From Ancylobacter novellus (GTDB taxonomy: Bacteria > Pseudomonadota > Alphaproteobacteria > Rhizobiales > Xanthobacteraceae): a DNA stretch of 53,107 nucleotides. Below the pieces are notes generated by a model. The model saw nothing but the letters and a program-made list of their open reading frames with translations. It searched no databases and was not told where the DNA came from. The stretch lies in assembly GCA_003241485.1 (NCBI GenBank), contig QFQD01000053.1, positions 1 to 53,107 of the forward strand. Direction: 5' to 3'. This document shows positions 46,672-53,107 of the stretch, piece after piece (positions within the stretch are counted from its first letter, which is position 1; each line of letters starts with the position of its first letter). Position numbers and translations under genes: made by a program.

Positions 46672-47985
46672 ATGACATGGCGCGCGATCAGCTGGCGCAG
46701 GGCGCTGTCGGGGCTGCTGCTCGCGGCGGCGCTGCTGGCGCTGCCGGGCACCGCACCTGTGGCCGCCGAGGAGCCGGCCGTGGCCACCGATGCGCGTCTG
46801 GCGGGCGATGGCGAACGTACGCGCCTGGTGGTTGATCTGTCCCGCGCCGTGCCGCTCGGCGCCTTCACGCTCGCCGATCCCTACCGCGTCGTCGTCGATA
46901 TTCCCGATGTCGTGTTCAGCCTGCCGGCCTCGGCCGGGCAGGAGGGCAGGGGGCTGGTCAGCGCCTATCGTTTCGGCCTGTTCGCGCCGGGCAAGGCGCG
47001 CATCGTGCTCGACCTGTCGGCGCCGGTCACCATCGACAAGGCCTTCGTGCTGGAGCCGATGGATGGCCAGCCCGCGCGTCTGGTGATCGATCTCGCCAAG
47101 ACCGACCGCGTCAGCTTCCTGAAGGCGGTCGCCGCCCCGGTGCGCCGGGCCGAGGAGGCGTCGATGCCCAAGCGCGAGGCGGCCAGCGTCGGCGACACGA
47201 GGCCGGTGATCGTCATCGATCCCGGCCATGGCGGCATCGATTCGGGGGCGGTGAACTCCGCCTTCAACGTCACCGAGAAGGATCTCGTCCTCTCCATCGC
47301 CAAGCAGCTGCACCGCAAGCTGGAGAAGACGGGCCGCTATCGCACGCTGTTGACCCGCAGCCAGGATACCTATGTCGCGCTCGGCCAGCGGGTGCGCTTC
47401 GCCCGCGAGAGCGGCGCGCGGCTGTTCATCTCGCTGCACGCCGATTCGCTGTCGGCCCGCGATGGCGACGTGCGCGGGGCGACCATCTACACGCTTTCGG
47501 ACCGCGCCTCGGACGCGGAAGCCCAGCGCCTCGCCGATTCGGAAAACAAGGCGGACATGATTGCCGGCCTCGACCTTTCCGAGGAGCCCGCGGACGTCGC
47601 GGGCATCCTTTTCGACCTCGCCCAGCGCGAGACGCGCAATTTCTCCGCGCAGTTCGCGCGCACGCTGGTCGGCAATGTCGGCGACGCCGCGCGGATGCAC
47701 AAATCGCCGCTGAAATCGGCTGGATTCAAGGTGCTGAAGGCACCGGACGTGCCATCCGTTCTGTTCGAGCTCGGCTATCTCTCCAGCGCGAAAGACCTTG
47801 AGCTGATGATGTCCTCGGACTGGCAATCGAACGTGACCGATGCCATGGTGACGGCGATCAACGCCTATTTCGCGGCACAGAAGCCGGGCGACGCGGTGCC
47901 GGTGGCGATGCCCGCCAGCATGGACGGTCCCGCCGGCCAACCGGTGGCCGGCGCAAAGCCTGCCCCGGCCGCGATTAGGCCATAG
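46672..47985 (+). CDS. amiC: N-acetylmuramoyl-L-alanine amidase (AmiC-type)
   Basis: Periplasmic zinc amidase that cuts the peptide from muramic acid for daughter-cell separation. The 437-residue protein has a signal peptide (ALSGLLLAAALLALPGTAPV, cut near AAEE at 32), an AMIN targeting domain at about 40-145 (TRLVVDLSRAVPLGAFTLAD) and the Amidase_3 domain at about 178-420 with zinc ligands His186 (IDPGHGGIDSG), Glu202 and the histidine of SLHADS, and the catalytic glutamate in LFELGYLS. It precedes mrcA by 93 bp, a conserved alphaproteobacterial pairing. Confidence 0.95.
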   Translation: MTWRAISWRRALSGLLLAAALLALPGTAPVAAEEPAVATDARLAGDGERTRLVVDLSRAVPLGAFTLADPYRVVVDIPDVVFSLPASAGQEGRGLVSAYRFGLFAPGKARIVLDLSAPVTIDKAFVLEPMDGQPARLVIDLAKTDRVSFLKAVAAPVRRAEEASMPKREAASVGDTRPVIVIDPGHGGIDSGAVNSAFNVTEKDLVLSIAKQLHRKLEKTGRYRTLLTRSQDTYVALGQRVRFARESGARLFISLHADSLSARDGDVRGATIYTLSDRASDAEAQRLADSENKADMIAGLDLSEEPADVAGILFDLAQRETRNFSAQFARTLVGNVGDAARMHKSPLKSAGFKVLKAPDVPSVLFELGYLSSAKDLELMMSSDWQSNVTDAMVTAINAYFAAQKPGDAVPVAMPASMDGPAGQPVAGAKPAPAAIRP

Positions 47986-48078
47986 TTCACCCGCACACGG
48001 AGCCTCAGGGCGACGTAGGATTTAGGACACGTGGGGCAATGGCGCCACGCTGTCGCAGATTGTGAAGGACAAGGCCGC

Positions 48079-50517
48079 ATGCGGCTGCTTCTGCGGTTCT
48101 TGGGTTTCCTGTTCGCCCTGGGCACCATCCTCTTCGTCGTCGGCGGCGCGGTGGCGGGCTATTTCGTCTGGAAGTTCTCGCAGGACCTGCCGGACTACAC
48201 CCAGCTGCAGAACTACGAGCCCCCGGTGATGACGCGCATCCACGCGGGCGATGGCTCGCTGATCGCCGAATATGCCAAGGAGCGCCGCCTCTATCTGCCG
48301 ATCCAGAACATTCCCGATCTGGTGAAAGAGGCGTTCCTCTCCGCCGAGGACAAGAATTTCTATTCGCATGGCGGCATCGACCTGACCGGCATCGGCCGCG
48401 CCGGCTATGCCTTCCTGCAGAATTACGGCTCGGGCCGCCGCCCGCAGGGCGCCTCGACCATCACCCAGCAGGTGGCGAAGAACTTCCTTCTCACGAACGA
48501 GGTGTCGTTCGACCGCAAGATCAAGGAAGCGCTGCTGTCGCTGCGCATCGAGCGCGCCTATTCCAAGGACAAGATCCTCGAGCTGTATCTCAACGAGATC
48601 TATCTCGGCATCGGCTCCTATGGCGTGGCCGCCGCCTCGCTGCTGTATTTCGACAAGTCGGTCTCCGAGCTCACCATCGCCGAGGCCGCCTATCTCGCCG
48701 CCCTGCCGAAGGGCCCGAACAATTATCACCCGTTCCGCCGCCACGAAGCAGCCGTCGACCGCCGCAACTGGGTGATCGATCGCATGGCCGAGAACGGCTA
48801 CATCACCCAGGAAGAGGCCGACAAGGCCAAGGCGACGGATCTCTCCGTCACCGTGCGCCCGACCGGCGCGCACATCTTCTCGGCCGAATATTTCGCCGAG
48901 GAAGTGCGCCGCGAGATCTTCGAGCGCTATGGCGAGGACAAGCTGTATGGCGGCGGCCTCTCGGTCCGCACCACGCTGAACCCCAAGCTGCAGCTTGCCG
49001 CCAAGAAGGCGCTGCTGGACGGCCTCACCCGCTATGACGAGCAGCGCGGCTGGCACGGTGTGGTGAGCCGCATCGACACCGGCGGCGACTGGGGCGCGCG
49101 CCTCGCCGATGTGCGCACCTTCACCGACATTCCCTGGCGTCTGGCGGTGGTGCTGGATTCCGACGCGCAGAGCGCGCGCATCGGCCTGCAGCCGCAGCGC
49201 GACCGTTCCGGCGTGCTGTCCTCCCAGCGCGATGTCGGGGTCATCACCGCCGATGGCGCCAAATGGGCGGTGCGCGGCAGCAAGCAGGGCGTCGCCAGCG
49301 TGCTCAAGCCCGGCGATGTGGTCTATGTCGAGCAGGTCGACGGCAAGCCGGACCAGTGGCGTCTGCGCCAGCAGCCGCGCATCGAGGGCGCGCTGATCGC
49401 CATGGACCCGTGGACCGGCCGCGTGCTCGCCATGGCCGGCGGCTTCTCCTTCGACGAAAGCCAGTTCAACCGCGCCACGCAGGCGCAGCGCCAGCCCGGC
49501 TCCTCCTTCAAGCCCTTCGTCTATGCCTCGGCGATCGACAATGGCTACACGCCGTCCAGCATCGTGCTCGACGCCCCGTTCGAGCTGAACCAGGCCGGGC
49601 AGGCGACGTGGCGGCCGGAAAACTATTCCGGCAAGTTCTATGGCCCGCAAACGCTGCGCTTCGGCCTCGAACAGTCGCGAAACGTGATGACGGTGCGCCT
49701 CGCCAACGATCTCGGCATGCCGATTATCGTCGACTATGCCAAGCGCTTCGGCGTGGTCGATAATCTGCTGCCGGTGCTGTCCATGTCGCTCGGCGCGGGC
49801 GAGACCACGGTGCTGCGGATGGCGGGCGGGTACTCGATCTTCGCCAATGGCGGCAAGAAGGTGAAGCCGACGCTGATCGACCGTATCCAGGACCGCTACG
49901 GCAAGACCATCTACAAGCATGACGAGCGCGAATGCCGCGGCTGCGACGCCGCGCAGTGGCAGGATCAGCCCGAGCCGACGCTGATCGACCGCCGCGAGCA
50001 GGTGCTCGATCCGATGACCGCCTATCAGATGGTCGGCATGATGGAAGGCGTCGTCCAGCGCGGCACCGGCACGGCGCTGAAGGCCCTCGGCAAGCCCGTA
50101 GCCGGCAAGAGCGGCACGACCAACGAAGAAAAAGACGCCTGGTTCGTAGGCTTCACCCCGGACATGGTGGTGGCGGTCTATCTCGGCTTCGATACCCCCA
50201 AGCCGATGGGCAAGGGCTCGACCGGCGGCCTGCTCGCCGCGCCGGTGGTGCGCGATTTCATGCAGGTGGCGCTGGCCGATCGACCCGCGGTTCCGTTCCG
50301 CGTGCCGCCGGGCATCAAGCTGATTCGCATCAACCCGAAGACCGGGTTGCGTGCCGGACCGGGTGAAAACTCGATCCTTGAGGCGTTCAAGCCGGGAACG
50401 GCGCCGCCGGACAGCTATTCGGTCATTGGCGCGACGGACGCCAACGGGCAGCCCGTTGGCGTCTCCCCGGAGGCCGACCGCGTGATCGGTGGCAGCGGCA
50501 CAGGTGGCCTTTACTGA
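48079..50517 (+). CDS. mrcA: Penicillin-binding protein 1A (bifunctional transglycosylase/transpeptidase)
   Basis: Polymerises and cross-links peptidoglycan. The 812-residue protein has a membrane anchor at residues 8-31, a GT51 glycosyltransferase domain with catalytic Glu90 (EDKNFYSHGG) and ASTITQQVAKN, an OB-like linker domain at about 290-410, and the transpeptidase domain with Ser475-x-x-Lys (SSFKPF), the SRN motif in EQSRNVM and KSGTT. The start at 48079 follows AAGGACAAGG; the upstream in-frame codons are not membrane-anchor-like. A Cys pair (CRGCDAAQW) sits in a loop of the transpeptidase domain. It is convergent with the GST gene (18 bp between stops). Confidence 0.96.
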   Translation: MRLLLRFLGFLFALGTILFVVGGAVAGYFVWKFSQDLPDYTQLQNYEPPVMTRIHAGDGSLIAEYAKERRLYLPIQNIPDLVKEAFLSAEDKNFYSHGGIDLTGIGRAGYAFLQNYGSGRRPQGASTITQQVAKNFLLTNEVSFDRKIKEALLSLRIERAYSKDKILELYLNEIYLGIGSYGVAAASLLYFDKSVSELTIAEAAYLAALPKGPNNYHPFRRHEAAVDRRNWVIDRMAENGYITQEEADKAKATDLSVTVRPTGAHIFSAEYFAEEVRREIFERYGEDKLYGGGLSVRTTLNPKLQLAAKKALLDGLTRYDEQRGWHGVVSRIDTGGDWGARLADVRTFTDIPWRLAVVLDSDAQSARIGLQPQRDRSGVLSSQRDVGVITADGAKWAVRGSKQGVASVLKPGDVVYVEQVDGKPDQWRLRQQPRIEGALIAMDPWTGRVLAMAGGFSFDESQFNRATQAQRQPGSSFKPFVYASAIDNGYTPSSIVLDAPFELNQAGQATWRPENYSGKFYGPQTLRFGLEQSRNVMTVRLANDLGMPIIVDYAKRFGVVDNLLPVLSMSLGAGETTVLRMAGGYSIFANGGKKVKPTLIDRIQDRYGKTIYKHDERECRGCDAAQWQDQPEPTLIDRREQVLDPMTAYQMVGMMEGVVQRGTGTALKALGKPVAGKSGTTNEEKDAWFVGFTPDMVVAVYLGFDTPKPMGKGSTGGLLAAPVVRDFMQVALADRPAVPFRVPPGIKLIRINPKTGLRAGPGENSILEAFKPGTAPPDSYSVIGATDANGQPVGVSPEADRVIGGSGTGGLY

Positions 50518-50535
50518 ACCTCACGACCTCCGGCG

Positions 50536-51153
50536 TCACCCGTCATGCGGCGTGGCGCGGAAGGCTTGCAGATCTTCCGCGCGCGACGCGAAGGCCGCGA
50601 GAGCAGGGAAGTCGCTGCCGCGGATGAGGTCCGGCAGGAGGTTGCGTGAGAAGGTCCACGCGACCGCCGTACTGACGTCCGCCTGAAGCGGCCTTTCTGC
50701 GAGCAGCCAGCCTTCGCGTGCCGCAATCTCGGCCTCCAACAGACCATAGGCTGCGAGCAACTGGCCGCGTACGCGGTCGATCCAGGGCTGGTGACGCTTC
50801 TCGGCCGGGCGCAATTCGTGCTCATAGACGATCTGCACCGTCTTCTCGCAGGCCGCCAGCGCGAGTCCGATCATGCGCTGGGCGCGAGCATGCGTCGCGA
50901 GCTCGGTCGGGACGAGGCTGAGCTGCGGATCGGCGAGGCGCTCGGCATGTTCGAGGATCAGGGTCGAGTCCATCAGCACGATGCCCTCGTCAGTGACCAA
51001 GGTCGGCGCCTTCACCACCGGATTGACGGCCGCGAAGGCGCCGTAGTGGCGGAACACTGACAACGGCTCATGCACATAGGGCAGGTCCAGCAGCGTCAGC
51101 GAAATCGCGACGCGGCGGACATAGGGCGAATCCAGCATGCCGATCAGGCGCAT
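50536..51153 (-). CDS. Glutathione S-transferase family protein
   Basis: A 205-residue soluble protein with an N-terminal thioredoxin-like domain (MRLIGMLDSPYVRRVAISLT, then KAPTLVTDEGIVLMDSTLI, the glutathione gamma-glutamyl contact region) and an all-helical C-terminal domain (about 85-205). The substrate is unknown. The ATG at 51153 follows GGAGAAC. It is transcribed away from the Lrp/AsnC gene across a 90-bp gap holding an inverted repeat that overlaps this ribosome site, so control by the divergent regulator is likely. The pair sits between mrcA and prfB, which are often closer together in relatives. Confidence 0.9.
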   Translation of the reverse strand: MRLIGMLDSPYVRRVAISLTLLDLPYVHEPLSVFRHYGAFAAVNPVVKAPTLVTDEGIVLMDSTLILEHAERLADPQLSLVPTELATHARAQRMIGLALAACEKTVQIVYEHELRPAEKRHQPWIDRVRGQLLAAYGLLEAEIAAREGWLLAERPLQADVSTAVAWTFSRNLLPDLIRGSDFPALAAFASRAEDLQAFRATPHDG

Positions 51154-51156
51154 TTT

Positions 51157-51184
51157 GTTCTCCAATGCGGAAGCGGGTGAGAAC
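51157..51184. promoter_or_regulatory. Inverted repeat in the GST/Lrp divergent region
   Basis: Arms GTTCTC and GAGAAC separated by 16 bases, covering the ribosome-binding site side of the GST gene and lying 60 bp before the Lrp start. It is a candidate operator for the divergent Lrp/AsnC-type regulator. Confidence 0.35.
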
Positions 51185-51243
51185 ATGGCAGGGACGCAGG
51201 CGTGCGGACATGCTAATCCATCGGCCAAGTGAGGAATCTGCCG

Positions 51244-51753
51244 ATGGATTCAAGGTCATTTCCGCCGCTCGCCCGGCATCTGCGCGAAGCGGGGCTGGAC
51301 GACAAGGATATCGAGATCCTGGAAGCGCTGCAGCAGGACGGCCGGATGCCGGTGTCCGAACTCGGCCGGCGGATCGGCCTGTCGCAGCCGGCGACGTCCG
51401 AGCGGCTGAAGCGGCTTGAAGAGCGCGGCATCATTGCCGGCTACGGAGCCCGACTCAACCTGCCCGCGCTCGGGCTCAACATGACGGCGATCATCCGGCT
51501 GAAGACCACGCATGAACATATCCGCGCCTGCCTGAAGCAGTTCGACGAACTGCCGCACATCGTGGAGGTGCATCGCGTGACCGGAGATGACTGCTTCGTG
51601 CTCAAGGCCATCGTCCCGGCTCCCGAATATCTGGCGACCATCGTCGACGCGATCGGACGCTACGGCGCTGTCACCACGTCGGTCGTGCTGCGCAGCGAGC
51701 CCCCTAAACCGGTGGGGCGCGCACTGATGACAAGTCCACGCTTCGGTGCGTGA
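51244..51753 (+). CDS. Lrp/AsnC family transcriptional regulator
   Basis: A 169-residue regulator. The N-terminal winged helix-turn-helix (DDKDIEILEALQQDGRMPVS, then ELGRRIGLSQPATSERLKRL, about 19-60) is joined to the RAM/AsnC ligand-binding domain (about 75-150, TAIIRLKTTHEHIRACLKQF and the EVHRVTGDDCFVLKA strand-turn). Such proteins form octamers or hexadecamers and sense amino acids. The ATG at 51244 follows GAGGAAT; a GTG at 51229 is possible. It is divergent from the GST gene, its likely target. Confidence 0.92.
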   Translation: MDSRSFPPLARHLREAGLDDKDIEILEALQQDGRMPVSELGRRIGLSQPATSERLKRLEERGIIAGYGARLNLPALGLNMTAIIRLKTTHEHIRACLKQFDELPHIVEVHRVTGDDCFVLKAIVPAPEYLATIVDAIGRYGAVTTSVVLRSEPPKPVGRALMTSPRFGA

Positions 51754-51853
51754 CGTCTCATAGCGTCGGGCGGGGCGTTTACAGTGCGGGCCAACGCCTC
51801 TATTTTCCGCCGCCTTCCGCGCCTCGGGCGCGTCTTTCTGAGAGTGAGTGAAC

Positions 51854-52984
51854 ATGCGCGCCGAGCTCGCCACGAGCGTCGACGAAATCCGCGAAGCCGC
51901 CGGCCTGCTGCGGCAGCACATCGATTTCGACCGTTCCAAGGCCCGACTCGCCGAGCTGAATGCGCTCGCCGAGGACCCCAACCTCTGGAACGACCCGGAG
52001 CGCGCGCAGAAGCTGATGCAGGAGCGCGGCACGCTGGAGGACGGGCTCAATTCGCTGGAGCGTATCGAGCGCGAGCTCAACGACAATGTCGAGCTCATCG
52101 AGCTGGGCGAGATGGAAGGCGATGACGGCATCGTCTCTGAAGCCGCGGCGGCGCTCGCCAAGCTGAAGGCCGAAGTTGCCCGCCGTCAGCTGGAAGCCCT
52201 GCTTTCGGGCGAGGCGGATGCCAATGACAGCTATCTCGAAGTCCATGCCGGCGCCGGCGGCACTGACAGCCAGGACTGGGCCTTGATGCTGCTGCGCATG
52301 TATACGCGCTGGGCCGAACGGCGCGGCTTCAAGGTGGAGCTGATCGACGAATCGGGCGGTGAAACCGCCGGCATCAAGTCCGCGACCATCCTGGTGAAGG
52401 GCCACAATGCCTATGGCTGGCTGAAGACCGAGGCTGGCGTGCACCGGCTGGTGCGAATCTCGCCCTTCGATTCGAACGCGCGGAGGCAGACCTCGTTCTC
52501 GTCGGTGGATGTCTATCCTGTCATCGACGACCGCATCGTGGTGGACATCAAGGAAAGCGACCTGCGTATCGACACCATGCGTTCGGGCGGCGCCGGTGGC
52601 CAGCACGTCAACAAGACCGAATCCGCGGTGCGCTTCACCCATATCCCCACCGGCATCGCCGTGGTGGCGCAGGGCGATCGCTCGCAGCACAAGAACCGCG
52701 CCACCGCGTGGGAGATGCTGCGTGCGAAGCTCTACGAGATGGAACTGAAGAAGCGCGAGGCACAGGCCGCCGCCGATCAGGCCGCCAAGACTGATATCGG
52801 CTGGGGTCACCAGATCCGCTCTTATGTGCTGCAGCCCTATCAGCTGGTGAAGGACCTGCGCACCGGCGTCACGTCCGGCACCCCGCAAGAGGTGCTGGAC
52901 GGTGATCTCGATCCGTTCATGGAGGCTGCGCTCGCGCAGCGCGCCTATGGCGGCGGGCCGGCGAGCGTCGACGACGTGGACTGA
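51854..52984 (+). CDS. prfB: Peptide chain release factor 2
   Basis: Terminates translation at UGA and UAA. The 376-residue protein has the stop-codon-recognising tripeptide Ser203-Pro204-Phe205 (ISPFDSNARRQTSF) and the GGQ motif at 248-250 (GAGGQHVNKTES), plus DIGWGHQIRSYVL near the end. In E. coli and many bacteria prfB needs a programmed +1 frameshift at an in-frame UGA near codon 26; here the corresponding stretch (QHIDFD) reads straight through, so that autoregulation is absent. The ATG at 51854 is two codons after a possible GTG at 51848. Confidence 0.97.
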   Translation: MRAELATSVDEIREAAGLLRQHIDFDRSKARLAELNALAEDPNLWNDPERAQKLMQERGTLEDGLNSLERIERELNDNVELIELGEMEGDDGIVSEAAAALAKLKAEVARRQLEALLSGEADANDSYLEVHAGAGGTDSQDWALMLLRMYTRWAERRGFKVELIDESGGETAGIKSATILVKGHNAYGWLKTEAGVHRLVRISPFDSNARRQTSFSSVDVYPVIDDRIVVDIKESDLRIDTMRSGGAGGQHVNKTESAVRFTHIPTGIAVVAQGDRSQHKNRATAWEMLRAKLYEMELKKREAQAAADQAAKTDIGWGHQIRSYVLQPYQLVKDLRTGVTSGTPQEVLDGDLDPFMEAALAQRAYGGGPASVDDVD

Positions 52985-53050
52985 GGGCGGGTGCCGGCTG
53001 CCGGTCCTGCCTGTGCGTGGTGCGATGTCGCGCTGAAAGCGTTGGGGCGC

Positions 53051-53107
53051 CTAGCGCAGGGGCCCCATATTGTAGCTGTCGACCAGCTCATTGTAGTCGC
53101 GCGTCAG
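53051..53107 (-). CDS. C-terminal end of an unidentified protein, cut by the window
   Basis: An open frame entering from the right edge on the minus strand reads LTRDYNELVDSYNMGPLR and stops at TAG (53051-53053). Eighteen residues are too few to assign a family. It converges on prfB with a 66-bp gap. The reality of the gene is inferred from the good coding pattern up to the edge. Confidence 0.4.
   Translation of the reverse strand: MTRDYNELVDSYNMGPLR

Noticed and set aside
51854..51935. Programmed frameshift in prfB
   Set aside because: There is no in-frame TGA in the first 30 codons and the RF2 reading frame is continuous from the ATG.

Overview
The window is GC-rich, densely coded chromosomal DNA from an alphaproteobacterium, most likely of the order Hyphomicrobiales. 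The genus is not determined; the Xanthobacteraceae are a reasonable guess only. The placement rests on gene content and order: purM opposite a perM/hdaA/ppk/ppx block beside rnd and aspS, a DUF992 secreted protein, a bacterial NDUFA12 complex I assembly protein next to a DUF2155 protein and aat, a B12-dependent NrdJ with a cysteine-rich tail, and RNase E with a large insertion in its S1 domain. I see no rRNA, tRNA, CRISPR array, insertion sequence or prophage.

Layout: 1-2884 (minus) holds the 5' part of purM, a BenE-type transporter and a methyltransferase. 3086-8791 (plus) is the perM-hdaA-ppk-ppx cluster. rnd (minus), a DUF992 gene and aspS follow. The 3' end of aspS runs into a tandem array of 38-bp hairpin units and then a REP-like nested palindrome. 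After these come an AsmA-like envelope protein (minus), the chimeric malic enzyme maeB and two nearly identical cold-shock genes.

18497-25902 (minus) is the most unusual part. In transcription order it encodes a polar-amino-acid-type binding protein, a fused permease-ATPase, a free-standing acetamidase/formamidase, a second acetamidase/formamidase fused behind an AraC-type transcription regulator, a GFA-family protein and a GNAT acetyltransferase. The short gaps suggest one transcription unit for uptake and hydrolysis of an amide, whose regulator carries its own copy of the enzyme. This regulator-enzyme fusion is the best candidate for an undescribed system here.

26106-33217 (minus) holds a DUF763 protein, htpG and the class II ribonucleotide reductase nrdJ with a strong terminator. 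33767-36258 (plus) holds an MFS transporter, the NDUFA12 protein and a DUF2155 protein whose 3' end overlaps aat on the other strand. 36189-41781 (minus) continues with accC-accB-aroQ and a DsbA/M48-protease pair. The end of the window has an aminotransferase, rne (minus), an 808-bp gene-free divergent region, the cell-wall genes amiC and mrcA, a GST gene divergent from an Lrp/AsnC regulator, prfB, and the last codons of an unidentified minus-strand gene. Most of the window is ordinary housekeeping DNA; the accessory interest is concentrated at 12.6-12.9 kb and 18.5-26.1 kb.
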